A DNA stretch of 64,000 bases from NCBI GenBank assembly GCA_026120185.1, contig JANUWF010002285.1:1736001-1800000 (forward strand). Reading direction: 5' to 3'. Under the pieces are notes generated by a model that did no database searches, was not told the origin of the DNA, and saw only the letters and a program-made list of their open reading frames with translations. Shown here one piece after another: positions 34,200 to 46,160 of this stretch (its first letter is position 1; the number at the start of each line of letters is the position of its first letter). Made by a program: the position numbers and the translations under genes. The stretch is from Voacanga thouarsii (taxonomy: Eukaryota > Streptophyta > Magnoliopsida > Gentianales > Apocynaceae).

Positions 34200-34963
34200 T
34201 TCAATTGTGCCTCCAATGACCCATCTTTCTACAGTGATGGCATGGGCCTTTAGCGGTTGCTTCCTTCTTCTTCATACCACCTTTGGGCCTAGTAGGAGTC
34301 TTCTTCTTCTTCTTAGAAACTTTCTTCCTAGAAGAGGAAGATTCTACCAACATTACTACATTAGATTCCTTCTTTATGAAGGACTCTGTAGTTTTGAGAA
34401 GATTGATTAACTCAGGCTTGGTGGACTTAATTTTGTTCATTTGGTAGTTAATCACAAATTGTGAAAAACTACTTGGGAAAGATTGCAGAATTAAGTTGAT
34501 ACTTAATTCATTATCCATCATAATCCCAAGAGACCCGAGTTTCTCAATTATGCCCAATATCTTCAGCTAATGGTGGCCACAGAAGTACTCTCATCCATCC
34601 TCGAGCAAAACAGTTGTTTTGATATCTCATATCTTTCCATTCTAGCTTGGGCATAAAAAAGCTCTCGAAGATAAAATATGATCGATTAAGCAATCATATG
34701 CTGTGCTATTTTTTTAGTTCAGGGGTCATTGACAACAACATCATACATGATACTGTGGCATTGTTCTTTTTATGTTTCTTATGGATAGCACTCTCATCAA
34801 CATGAGCATCTTGAGCTGGTGGTAGCGGAATAGGAGCCTCTAACATGTAGAGTAACTTTTCCGACTTGAGAACTATTCTCAAGTTTCTATACTAGTCGAG
34901 AAAGTTTAATTCAGTTAGTTTGTTGGTTTTCAAGATGCTACGTAGGTTTAGGTTGGTTGACAT
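34200..34963 (-). pseudogene. Copia C2 gag
   Basis: ATG at 34963-34961 starts MSTNLNLRSILKTNKLTELN. Further words are SEKLLYMLEAPIPLPP, HKKHKKNN, FSQFVINYQMNKI, a Lys-rich run and the zinc-knuckle half CHHCRKMGHWRHN. A stop follows FLD early on, and shifts occur near 34560-34720. The start matches C2' at 62893. Only 38 bases upstream the leader is cut by element G. Confidence 0.8.
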
Positions 34964-35001
34964 GATACAAATGTCCTAGATGTAAAGATAGAGAAAATTA
35001 G

Positions 35002-36003
35002 TGATATGATCTTGGGGTTATTTTCTCAATGAATTTCGTGGCCAAATTAAGAGAAAAATGCAAGACCCATTAAAGAACTCAAAACAGTGGAATTTATGAA
35101 GAAACAAAAATATCCAATTTAAATGCTAGGACCCTAAACCAAAATAAAGAACTTAGAACTCTAGAAATAAGAATAGAGTCTACTAATTCATACCTAAAAA
35201 CCCTCAACCCAACTAAGGAGCTAGGAACACTTGAAGAAGATGAACTAGGCAACCAATGATAACCTCTACTCTAGTCCCTTAGATTAACAAAAACCTAAGA
35301 TTCTATTTTGATAGGTTAGTTTAATCTATCCTTAAGAATTTATAGACTCAAATCAAAGATAAGGAATGAAATTCTAAGATTGGTCTTGGCCTTCATAGAA
35401 GAACCCTCAAAAAACTCTCTCAAGTGTGTTTTTTTATTTTAATAATAATATCTAAGTTACATTTGAAATGTTATAATGCCATATAGGCATCTAAACTTAA
35501 CTAAAGTGAGATGAAATCTCAGCCATTCAAGTCTTTGAATGGTCCAAAATATCCATATTACACAATAAAACTAATAGGAATTTAATTGTGAACAAAACAA
35601 AATAAAAGGAAAAATTTGAGTAAAAGTTGGGCCTGGCATCGGGTGTAATCTACCTAATTTGGCTAGCAGGCGGAGGAGACCCAACGCTGGGTAGCCTTCT
35701 TGGGCCTACTACTAGGTGAGAATTGTCCCACCACTGGTTTCATTTTTTCTTGTCATCAGCCTTTCTCTTGCGCTCCTTTAACCTTCCATAGAAATTGTTG
35801 GGCAAATACAGCTTTTTTTTTGTCTTTTCTTTGGCATCCATCTCTTTATGCTCTTCATGTTCTTTGGCTTATTAGTTGGCATTGCATGAATTCTCCCTTG
35901 TACGCCTCCATGTTTTGTATTCTTCCATGGTGCCATGAAGTGTGACTTGTAGTTCCATCCCATTTCTTTAGCTTTAACATATTACTTGGATGGATTCCTA
36001 TCA
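35002..36003 (-). repeat. Gypsy G 3' LTR
   Basis: 1002 bases from TGATATGATCTTGG to GGATTCCTATCA in plus orientation. It aligns with 43124-43685 and, beyond C3, with 53427-53909. It carries GC-rich words at 35630-35735 (GGCCTGGCATCGGGT, GACCCAACGCTGGGTAG). It holds the uninterrupted form of the site where C3 inserted in the other LTR (around 35560). Confidence 0.85.
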
Positions 36004-36020
36004 TTTCCCCCTTCTTTCCG
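36004..36020 (-). other. Gypsy G polypurine tract
   Basis: Minus strand GCGGAAAGAAGGGGGAAA directly before the LTR, preceded by TTCGAGGATGAA, a common 3'-end motif in plant chromoviruses. Confidence 0.8.
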
Positions 36021-36163
36021 CAAATTCATCCTCGAATGAACACCTACATAAGATTTAAAGCATGAAGTTTTGTTGTGAAGATAAAATGATGGCCTATGTT
36101 CCCCCATATAAAGTGCATGCTTTCCCTCTTCTTCACTCTTCTTTTTTGTAGCTTCTTCCATTT
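36021..36163 (-). other. Gypsy G 3' untranslated remnant
   Basis: About 140 bases between the tract and the start of the plus-strand remnant P. No domain. The exact joint with P is not visible. Confidence 0.4.
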
Positions 36164-36400
36164 TTGATTTCAAGTTTTAAGCACAAAAGTGATGAGACTC
36201 CACTTCATCATGGAGGACAAGGACCAATGACTAGAGTGAGGACCAAGAAGCTTCAAGATGATTTTCAATTGATCATCAAACAATGCTTGAGGATGAAGGA
36301 GGATTGGAGGGTTAAGGAACCAAGCCAAGAGTTCGTGTTGATAGCTATCCCCGAAGGACCCCAACAAGAACTTAAGTCGTCAGCAAAAGGGGATGAAATT
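36164..36400 (+). pseudogene. Gypsy P pol C-terminal tail
   Basis: Plus-strand open frame containing GQGPMTRVRTKKLQDDFQ and later EPSQEFVLIAIPEGP. The G-P-M/L-T-R-x-R-x-K-K-x-Q motif is common near the C-terminus of plant chromovirus polyproteins. A purine tract (AAAAGGGGATGAAATT) and an LTR beginning TGACAAGG follow at once, so this is the 3' end of a plus-strand element. Everything upstream is missing. Confidence 0.6.
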
Positions 36401-36670
36401 TGACAAGGGAGGCTTCCAGAGGACAATCGGTGCTGGCTCCATTCTATCCAAAACCAACACTCAAGCAAATGAGAACCGGCCGAAGACAAAACCAAACCGG
36501 TGCCAGCTTGATGTCCTAAACCGGCGCTGGCTTTCCCCTGCACCACCACCGATTACTCCGCGTTTTAATGCTTTTCTCCGCCTTTCTTCACTTTTAAGTG
36601 TTTGTAAAGACTTATTTTGACCCTAAACTGTAATTAAACCTCAGAGATTACTTAGTTAGGGTTAGGATGG

Positions 36671-36679
36671 TATATATAG
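36671..36679 (+). promoter_or_regulatory. TATA box of gypsy P LTR
   Basis: TATATATAG about 270 bases into the LTR, followed at ~35 bases by ACAAGACAACACAC where transcription could start. Position and strand fit an LTR promoter. Confidence 0.45.
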
Positions 36680-36798
36680 CACCTTTATTGATTTGACAAG
36701 ACAACACACTTCACTTGAATTCAAATTTGAGAGGGAATCTTGAGAGGCCCTAGCCTCCTTGTTCATCTTGTTCAAGACCAAGCTTAAGGGTTAGTCCT

Positions 36799-39700
36799 TG
36801 TAACACCCCACGACTACGTACCCTAAAAGGGGTGTCCCGTAAGACAAGGGGTCTTTAGAACGAGGTACAAAATATAAAGGCAATCTCCAAAAGGATCAAC
36901 TTAGATAAATAAAGAAATACTCTTATTACATCAGGCTCAACTTGGAGCAAAACAAAATATTGTTTAAAAGCATAAGCAACAAATATCTCCTAGAACGGAT
37001 AGAGAAAATAGCAAAAGCTTCAACTATTACATGCCCCGCTGACTCAGCACAGTCTATCTCCTGAAAACATGATGTAAAATGGTGTGAGAATAAATCTCAG
37101 TAAGTCCTGTGTGTGCACATGGTGTTTTGAATAGTTCGTGTATGCAAAGTGTAAAACATTTGCAGAAATAATTTGGCAAGTCATAACAATCTCTTTTCGC
37201 AAGGAGTGGGTTTTTCTCATTGTCACACTTTGTACAAAATAAATCCACCACTTGGATAAAAGTCATGTCACCACACGTTGGGTTCCATGAGAACAAATTG
37301 GCCAAGGCACCACACTTTGTGCACCTTATCCGGACCAGATTACCACACGTTAGGCGTTCTGATCAAGGTGAGTGTACAGCCCACCGGGTGAGATACTCCC
37401 CCATTTCTACACCTAACAAAACCATCCGGGTGTCCATGTCGGGAATATAAATAATACCTTTCAAGTATAAAGCTAGCTCGGACTGGCTTGACCAACCAAC
37501 ACTGTCACCTTTTCAAGCCGAGTTCATCTTCTGGAGGTGGCCTCCTGCCAGAAGACTTATGCTAGCCCTCCAAGACTAGTATTGTTAGCCTACCCTTATT
37601 GAGTACTCAACGAACATATCCGTCAATTCCTGATTCACAATATTTTCAAACCTTGGCTTTGTAAAACGTGGTTTTTATTAAAAGAGATTTCTAAAAATTT
37701 AGGAAAAGAATAGTTTTTTGATAAAATCGTTAGTTTGACAAAACCGTTTAAAGAATAAATATCCACGTTTACAACCCAAGCAAACATAGTTTAACAATAG
37801 CTTTACAAAGCTTCACAATATGGACTTGCCATCACAACCTTTAACAAAACAGTTTATAAAAGGACTTACCATCACAACATTTAGTAAAAGAGTTTATGTA
37901 AGGACTTACCGGATATGCCTCAGACAAACGTGATAAATTCACAGCTGGCTTTCCTCAATTATCCACTTGATCTAAACCATATAATATCATGATCAGGGTC
38001 TCAATTAATTCAAACATGCTCTAATCCCACTTATTTTCACAACAATTCGCAATCCCCTATTTAATTCCAAGTAAACTATTCAATCCCCAAAGATCATATA
38101 CTACGACCACATGTTTATCTCACTAATAAACACCATTAATCTTTACTTTTGGCATCAAGGGAGGGTATTCCCTTACCTTGCAACTACCGGGTAATGAGGT
38201 CTCGATGCTTCTATGGTGATCGTCCCGAGTTCGCTTGAGAAGAAGAGAGAAGCTACCTCCTTTGCTCCTCTTAACCGAAAATTAAGGAAGAAGAGGAAAT
38301 CAACCTCTATAGGGCGTGATTTAAGGGTAGAAGAAAGAGAAAAGAATCATTAGAGAAAATGGCATCAAGAGGTTGAAAGGATTTGTGCTTACCTTAAGGT
38401 GTGTTCAACTTTTGGCTTAGAATAGCTCTTGTGTTTTCAAAAATTTTGCAGAGAGATGTTGCTGAAATTTTCGTATAGAATGGAGAGGGTAGACGGTAGC
38501 TAGGATTTAAAGTTGGAGAAGATTGGTTTAGGGTTAGATGGTGATGTTTAGAAAGACTCCTAATTGCTTTAGGTTTCATGGACAGCAAAGGCGAAATTTC
38601 AGCTTGTTGCGCGTCTCCTTGCTGCCGATTTTAGGGGAGTTTAATGTAGGAAAAGATTCTGCAATTTTGCTCCTTTATGCTGGCTAAAATACTGCTCAAG
38701 GGGAGGGTTGAATGTGTTCAGAATTTTGGGCCAAACAAGGAAGAGTTTGAGTAAGTTTTGATGACTGAAAAATCCTGTGTAAGTGCTGTGAAAATTCTGT
38801 GCAAGAGTAACAAGGTTTGGACTGTTTTGGGTGCTGTACTTCTACTGAAATTTCCAGAGGAAAATTGGGGGTTTTGGGCGCTGAAAATAGCTTGATCAGC
38901 TGGGGGTTTTTGGTGTGTTTTGTGTGCAGAATTTTGGTTGGAGTAGGAACACAACAGCTGGCCGAAATTCCTGCACCAAGCTGCCGAAATTCCTGTGCAT
39001 GAGCTGGACGAATTTCAGTGTTTTGTGTGAATAAAATTCTGGTTTTGTTCAGCTAAGGTACCCTGAATTGATGAGGAATATTTAGGTGTTTTGAACTAGG
39101 ATTTACAGAGTTGGATTGTAGCTAAGAAGCTGGAATTTTCGGACAGCTTGTGGTGACACAAGGCTGCCGAAATTCAGCTTGGAAAAGGAAGAAAATCCTA
39201 GTTGAATTTGGATTGAAACAAAATCTGATTTTATCAAGGATTTGGATAGGATTTCCTCTAGTCCTAGAAGAGTTTGGATTGAGCTACAAGTCCTCCAAGA
39301 AGTGGCGGCACTTACTGGAATGTTTTTCCAGATTTTTAGCTAACATTCTAGGATTAAAATCAACAAGATTTCCTACTAGGAAAAGGATTCATTAATTCCA
39401 CCTATCCATGGCAACATCTATCTAGCTAAAATCAAGCTAATATTTTAATTACTAGCTAGGGTTTTTTTCAAAAATCCTAAGGAACACAAGTTGAAAATTA
39501 AAGGTGAACTTTATTCACGTTAAAGTCCTTGAATTTAAGAAATAAATATAGAGACTTATTTCCTTGGAGTAAAAATACTAAAATTTCTCTAGGATAGCTA
39601 GATTCTTTTTTTGGCCAAGATAAGAAATGGTCTAAGGAAAAGAATTTCAAGAGGAGAAACTAATTTCACAAAAGGTAGGATTCGAACTCGGGTCACCAAA

Positions 39701-39990
39701 GGAAATCACCAACCTCCCCGCTATTCCAAAACAGCTCCAATGCTAATTTTTCTACAAGAAGTTCTTACCACCCCAATACTCATCCTTCCAAATCTTCGAC
39801 CAAACCTCCCTTAAACAAGTCTTTAACAACATCACTATTTCACATCAATTAATTCAAATGCAAGAGCAACGGAAAAATTCACATGCATCCATGCAATTAA
39901 AATTATTCTAGCTACCACATAAAATGCAAGATGCTATGCAATGCATAACTTTTCCCCATAGTCAAAGGTGGTTTTGGGCGGGGTATTACA
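36799..39990. repeat. Solo LTR S1 (3.2 kb, Tekay/Del-like)
   Basis: 3192 bases from TGTAACACCCCACG to GGGGTATTACA with target duplication GTCCT on both sides (36794-36798, 39991-39995). The TGTAACACCC start and the length are typical of chromovirus Tekay/Del LTRs. No interior or second LTR is present, so it is a recombination scar. Inside are short words GCCGAAATTC repeated around 38930-39180 and a tRNA-arm-like word at 39678-39692. No coding capacity. Lineage and original strand are inferred only. Confidence 0.75.
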
Positions 39991-40265
39991 GTCCTCCTTT
40001 TATAAGAGTCTCTAAATCTTTTGGATAATCTAATGTTGTATTCTTTGAATGGGTTTTAGTTGTGTTGTTCTTCTAAGGTTTGTTTGAAATTCAATATTTG
40101 GGTGCCTATCTTCTCTATTCTATTTGTTCTTACTTGCCTTTGTTGCTTCAAGGATATTTGGGTAAGAATATAATAGAACTTTCTACTCATCTTGAGAGTC
40201 TTTGAGGCTTTGTTCTTCAAGGGTTTGAAAGAGTGTAGGTAGTTAGGTTATTTTATCCTTTGTCA

Positions 40266-40618
40266 CAAGAAGAAATCTCTGTTTTGGGTTCCAATTGCTT
40301 GACTGAACACATAACCACCAAAAACACCCACAACACCAAGAAAAGCCACACAAGAGTCGTATCAAAAAGAGTCACTCTCATTTTGTTCACATTTTCTCTC
40401 ATCTTTTCATTTTCCTCCTTCACTCCCTCTTGTTTTGAGGTCTCCTTTTGCACTCTTTCTTTTCCCTCATCATTTTTCCTCTCATTCTCTTCCTTTGGAA
40501 GGTCTCCTACTACACTTTTCTTTTTCTCATTATTCCTCTTTTTTTTTTTTTTTTTTTTTTTTGCACATCTCTTGCCTCACTTGGGGGTAGGGGTAGAAGA
40601 GTTTATAACTTGCTTCCC
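40266..40618 (-). pseudogene. Gypsy G linker between protease and polymerase
   Basis: Minus-strand, very Lys/Glu-rich reading (KKKKKKKK, EEGKEKRKRK-like) with TLFDTTLVW after it. Such a charged linker stands between protease and reverse transcriptase in Reina-like chromoviruses. A run of 22 T at 40541-40562 gives the poly-Lys part. It is cut by the P LTR at 40265. Confidence 0.45.
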
Positions 40619-40930
40619 TTAATAACCAAGTAGGAAATTTCTCCTTCCATCATACAACACACTCCTATCAAATTGCCATAGCCTTTCCAAAATTAAGTGG
40701 CTAGCTTGTATAGGGACTACATCACAAACAATTTCATCTTGATACTTTTCTATTTCAATTGTCAACAACACATGTCTGTTCACCCTCAACTTTCCACTAT
40801 TATGGAACCATTGCAATCTATAGGGGTTGGGGTGATTCATGACGTATAGACCTAATTCTTCCATAAGACTAGCACTCACTTCATCATCACAAATCTCCTA
40901 CAACACAAGTTCCCATTTTTTTTAATTGCG
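40619..40930 (-). pseudogene. Gypsy G protease
   Basis: ASLMEELGLYVMNHPNPYRL, then QWFHNSGKLRVNRHVL, DEIVCDVVPIQASHLILERL and WQFDRSVLYDGRRNFL. The D-V-V-P-x-x-x-x-H-L-x-L-x-R-x-W-Q-x-D pattern is the second half of chromovirus protease. The first half with the catalytic Asp is broken by stops (40870-40990). Confidence 0.7.
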
Positions 40931-40989
40931 ACTCTGGCTAAAGAGTAAAGAGGTGGCGCAACAATTTCTTCGTTACTAGAATAATTATC

Positions 40990-42271
40990 ACCATTGTGCC
41001 CCTCATTTCATTTCTCATCTCCACAATCCTCCTCCCCTCTAGTTAACTCTCCTTAGGTATTGGTAAACATCAATTTCTTGGTTGGACACTCAAATGAGGT
41101 GTGCCCATAGCTTAAGCATTTGAAGCATTTGATGTCCCTAGTCCTTAGAGATCTCTCAATACCTTTCCCTTTATCCTTGGCCCATTCTTCTCTGGGCTTG
41201 TAGGGCTCTCTTGGTGGTCTTAGTGGTTTTGGTTGCTCTTACCTCTCATTAGGTTGGTGGTTGAAAATAGGGTTGGTGTAGATGGTTTCTTTGGAGTGTA
41301 ACTTTCTTTTGAGTTGTCCCTCAATTTTAATGGCCATATGCACCATTTTCTCAAATGACTTATAAGAATGCAACTCAACCATATTTGCTATGTCCCTATT
41401 CAACCTACTTAAAAACCTTGCTTTTGTAGCCCTTACATCCTCAACAATATTAGCCCTCATCAAGGTCACCTCCAACTCCTTATGAAAATTCTCTACACTT
41501 TTATTTCCTTATCTATGCACATGCAATTTTTGGTAGAGCTTGTTATAGTAGTGTAGGGGTACAAACCTCCCTCTCATTAAGTTCCTCAACAACTCCCAAG
41601 TGGCAACCAATTGATCCCCCATTCTTCGTCTTTGGGATGCTACTCTGTCCTACCATACTAAACCATATTCAAGGAAACTTGAAATGGTCAATTTAACCTT
41701 GGTTCGCTAACTATACTCATAGAACTCAAAAAAAATCTCCATCCTCCTTTTTCCCATTCAGAAAAAGCCTCCAAGTCACTTTTACCTTGAAAATGGGGTA
41801 CTTTCATTTTGATGTCCCTCAATTCTCTTTCTCCATCATCTTCTTCTCGCCTTCTCACTCTAATCCCATTTCCTTGGTTTAGTCCTCCATAATCTTCCTT
41901 ATGGACTCCCTCATCCTATTCTTCCACTTTTTCAAACTCCCTTTCAAGCCCTCTCATGTTTTGCCCATCATGTCTACCTTGAATTCTACCTTTGCCTCAT
42001 CTTAACCCTTGCTTACCTCCTATCGATGGTGTAGATGGATAACTTCCTATGGAATGGTCATCCCAATCCTCTCCTTGTTCACACAATAAAGGTGTGACAT
42101 TGTTTTCCTTTCTCATCCTAGGGCTATCTTATTCCCTATAACCTCTTCTTTGTGCAATGGTTGAGGCTTGGCCTTTGTTGGTTTGCAATTTAGTTATATA
42201 TCTCTTCATTTCATCCATTTTTTATTAAGAGTTTCTAAGGTGGCTCGAATATCAAAAGTGTCATTGGACAT
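40990..42271 (-). pseudogene. Gypsy G gag
   Basis: ATG at 42271-42269 begins MSNDTFDIRATLETLNKK. The capsid C-part reads MRANIVEDVRATKARFLSRL, NRDIANMVELHSYKSFEKMV and HMAIKIEGQLKRKLHSK. The knuckle CFKCLSYGHTSFEC (41095-41138) fits C-x2-C-x4-H-x4-C completely. Frames shift several times between 41480 and 42230. Typical chromovirus gag, inactive. Confidence 0.75.
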
Positions 42272-43123
42272 TTTGTTGGAATTTTACTTGGAAGGTTTAG
42301 ATAGAAGAAGTAATTTCCTCACAACCACTTTCTTCCGTGTTTGTATTCACTCTCATGTTAAACTCTCTTTGGCTTTTATATAAATATGCTCACCCTCTTA
42401 CCTTTTTTAATTCACTCAAGCACTCAACAAGTTTTTCCTACAAAAGTCTCCCTAATTGCTTAGGAATTAGTCCAAACTTTGATAAGTCTACTAACTATCT
42501 AAGGACAATCAACTAGATGACTAACGGTGGAAGTTGATTAACACACAACAATGAACCTCAAGGAGTTTATATCAATCAAGAAAATTAAACGAATTCAAGA
42601 AGCTCAACAAAATTAACTAGGGAATGGGTGAATGGAAAAGACCTAATAAGAATTTTCAATGTAACACTAGGAGTTCAAGGAATATAGCATTCAAGAGTAA
42701 TGTCAAGAATTTATCAACTAAGATTATCCCAAATGGACAAGTAATGTCCCCAAAAATACTTGAAATGATAGATAATTGACTATAGAAAGTGTTCATAAAG
42801 TTTTAGCCACAATTTCAAGTAAAATGTTTACTCAAACAAAATATCAAATACTTTGTAAGTAATTTTCTAAACTCAAGATATAGCAGAAATTTTAAGCAAT
42901 TTTAGCCTGCAAAATCAACAAACAACAAGAAATTTGCAACTCCCAATGATTATACTATCAACAAGGCTCAAGATTAACATATAAAATATAAGAAAACTCA
43001 AAGAAAACTTGACCTTTTTGTAGCACAATTTTGAGTTACGAGATTGACAAAGTTTGATGCCTTGTTCAATGTCTTCAAGCGTTGATGAGAATCAAAGCTT
43101 TCTATCCCTGATACCAAACTATT
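42272..43123 (-). other. Gypsy G leader and primer-binding site
   Basis: About 830 bases of AT-rich leader. The minus strand next to the LTR reads TTTGGTATCAGGGATA (43102-43119), a variant of TGGTATCAGAGC, so priming by initiator tRNA-Met is likely. No reading frame of note. Confidence 0.7.
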
Positions 43124-43685
43124 TTATATGATCTTGGAGTTATTTTCTTAATGAATTTCGTGGCTAAATTTAGGGCAAAATGCAAGACCCATTAAAGAAC
43201 TCAAAATAGTGGAATTTATAAAAAAACAAAAATACCCAATTCAAATACTAGGACTATAAGCCAAAATAAAGAACTTAGAATTCTAGAAATGAGAATCAAG
43301 TCTACTAATTCAAACCCAAGAACCCTCAACCCAACTATGGAGCTAAGAACACTTGAAGAAGATAAACTTGGCAACCAAAGATAACCTCTACTCTAGACCC
43401 TTAGATTAATAAGAACCTAAGATTCTATTTTGCTAGGTTAGTTTAATCTATCCTTAAGAGTTTATAAACTCAAATTAAAGGTAAGGGATGAAATCCTAAG
43501 ATTGGTCTTGGCCTTCATGGAAGAACCCTTAAAGAACTCTCTCAAGAGTGTCTTTTGATTTCAATAATAATATTCAAGTCACATTTGAAATGATATAATG
43601 CTATATACGTAGGAATCTAAACCTAACTAAAGTGAGATGAAATCTCAGCCATTTAATCCTTTAAATGGTCCAAAATATCCCTATT

Positions 43686-45685
43686 GTTAGTTTGGAAAAA
43701 TAGAGGAGCATGCTGTGTGAGAGAAAATAAAAAAAAAATAGAGGCAAAAACATAGCTTGACAACAGCACGGAAGTGTTCAAAACATACCTCTGTGTGCCT
43801 TAAACCTTTTTGGTTGTGAATGAATCGAAAGGACTGTAGGGATGGCCCCTTCTCCTCTGCATGATGAAGCTTCCGGTTGAAAACCCGCTATCCACCTACT
43901 ACGCCTTGTTTGCATGAACACCAAGCTTTTCAGATCTCAGAATATTCCACTACCCCAATCCTTGTTGGTGAAACAAACAGGCAAGGAGAGTGGTCTCAAT
44001 GTTCTTGGCCCTTTTTGCTATTGATTAGCAAAAACCAAGAACAAAAACAAGAGAAGAAGAGTCACGAGAGAGAGAGAAAGCTTAGGCGAAAAATAGGGTT
44101 TTTTTTTCCCTTTTTTCCGAGAGGCGTAAGTTTTGTGCCCAAAAACTAGGTCTTTGATATCTGATAACAATATCCCAGGGATATGATATTTCAAACATCC
44201 GGATGTTATCAACAGAGTAAGTTTGGCTTAACCCTAAACTCTTCTAAACCGTATGTGGAAAAAACCCTATGGTCCAGGATATTGGGCCAAAATAATATTT
44301 ATTATTTTTGTTGGACCCAAAAAGCCCAAAATAATAAACATCAATTATTTATTTTTTGGGTTTATAGAAATAACCCAATAAATAATTAATGAGCCCAAAT
44401 AAATTTAAAAAAAACATTAATTATTTATTTCTTGGACTTATATAAATAATCCAATAAATAATTAAACATTAATTATTTCTCTCTAGTTTAAGCCCAGGTT
44501 AATTTTCTAATTATTCAAACTCGACCCTGACCCTGAATAATTAACTAACAAATTAAACTAGATAATAAATTTCTCTCAATTCTTTTATTTATTTATTTTT
44601 ATTTCATTTCAGTAATAAATTAGACTTCTGAATAAAATAAAATCCTCTTTAACTGAGACCAATTCCTTATCCTAAAATAATTAGGACTTCCGAGCTATTA
44701 CGAGGACAAAAAAAATACATTGCCTTAGCTATTAAAATGACCAAAATCCCCTGCTATATAAATAATTGTATTTTGCATTTTAAATATTTCCTAGTATCAC
44801 CATAAGGAAATATTGACCCCAAGGACAATGTTGCGCTAGCAAAGTCTCCGATCTACAGGTGAAATAACTAAAATACCGCTCTACACATCATCGTGCATTT
44901 AGAGAGGAAGAAGTGTACTAACACCCCTCTAAATGACATCTACCATTCTTAGGCTTCTAGTTCAATGATCCATGACTTCCTGGAGTATTTTCGCTTTCCA
45001 AGGAAGCTACCCTAAAACAAACATCCAAGTCGTGTTTTCCAGGGCCCTGGACATTTTAGATCATTCAGACAACCACAAGGGGTGATATTATGTAGAAACT
45101 ATCTTATACAAGTCTATCTTAACTAACTAGTTACATATATACCCAATATACAAGTATATTGGTTCTACAATAGAACATCAACTATAGCATATTAAAGTAT
45201 ATGCTTCTAGCTTCGTCAGACCACCAACTCATACTCAAGTTGTAGAGTACTAGTCCGCGCTGTAGCTGTAGTAGTCTAGGTTTCTACCAAATAGTACTTT
45301 AAGAAACCACTACTACAAGTCATGTTCTCCGTATTCGAAATATGCTTATGTCATGAAGTGAGTGGACTACTCACTGGCTAAAGGTAAGCCATTCCCCTTT
45401 TAAAATTCATAACATAATAACCTAAACATGATGAGATTCTCATTCTCATCAATTGGTTAAGAACAATTTTTTTTTTTTTTTGTTCAAATAACTCGTGATC
45501 CATACCTTACTGTGAAAGACCACCATTCACATGGATCACTTATTTAAACACAATAGGTCTTTTCCAAACAAAATTGTGCACAAATAAAAAGTAAATTCAC
45601 AAACGATTTTTGAAAATAAATTCTTTTATTAAAACATTCAATATTTATATTAGAAACCTAGTCTAAGAGGGCATACTTCTCAACA
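43686..45685 (-). repeat. Copia C3 3' LTR
   Basis: TGTTAGTTTGG...TTCTCAACA. Matches the 5' LTR along its whole length. In ~180 bases from 43863 I count 12 differences, all transitions. TATA-like CTATATAAATA at 44753-44763. Confidence 0.9.
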
Positions 45686-45700
45686 ATCTCCCACTTGCAC
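45686..45700 (-). other. Copia C3 polypurine tract
   Basis: Minus strand GTGCAAGTGGGAGAT next to the 3' LTR, identical to that of C1. Confidence 0.9.
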
Positions 45701-45704
45701 TCTA

Positions 45705-46160
45705 AGACTATGTAAGTCCGTAGGTGCCCACCCCTATGGCATCTAAGTATCTCTTGAAGACTCTATCAACCAAAAGCTTGGTGAATGGATCTGCTAGATT
45801 ATTTTTTGAGGCAATCTGTTCCACCATGACTTCCCGTCTCCGGATTAAATCCCGGATCTGGTGGTAGATCCTCTCGATGTGCTTTCTCTTCTTGTAGTCC
45901 AAGGTTCCTTGGAATGCGATACTGCTCTAGTATTGTCGCAATACATCACAATCGGCCTGTCCATATATGGCACGACTCCAAGTTCTAAAAGGAACTTTCG
46001 GAGCCAGACTGTTTCATTGGATGCCTCTGAAGCTAACACATACTCAGCTTCTATGGTTGAGTCAGCAATGCAAGAATGCTTGATACTCTTCCATGAAATT
46101 GTTCCTCTAGATAAGTTGAAAACATATCCACTAGGGGATTTTCACTCATCCTTATCCGCC
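45705..46160 (-). pseudogene. Copia C3 RNase H
   Basis: YRADDLVPTGYINSDF leads in from the polymerase. ASEASNETVWLRKFLLELGV and IVMYCDNTRAVSHSKEP hold the core with the C-D-N Asp. KHIERIYHQIRDLIRRREV and IASKNNLADPFTKLLVDRVF close it in a shifted frame. The first catalytic D-S-D region is broken by a stop near 46160. Confidence 0.8.

Larger units (their letters stand above)
36401..40265 (+). repeat. Gypsy P 3' LTR, split by solo LTR S1
   Basis: In two parts, 36401-36798 and 39996-40265, about 670 bases together. Ends are TGACAAGG and CCTTTGTCA, complementary to each other as in LTR termini. TATATATAG at 36671-36679 is a fitting promoter box. GC-rich words at 36428-36540 (GGTGCTGGC, ACCGGTGCCAGC, ACCGGCGCTGGC). 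After 40265 minus-strand G sequence resumes. Confidence 0.65.

Noticed and set aside
39670..39700. Possible tRNA gene
   Set aside because: Only one arm-like word; no cloverleaf can be built from the flanks.
40448..40633. Hydrophobic plus-strand frame with a Phe run
   Set aside because: The 22-T run and antisense of the Lys-rich gypsy G linker explain it.
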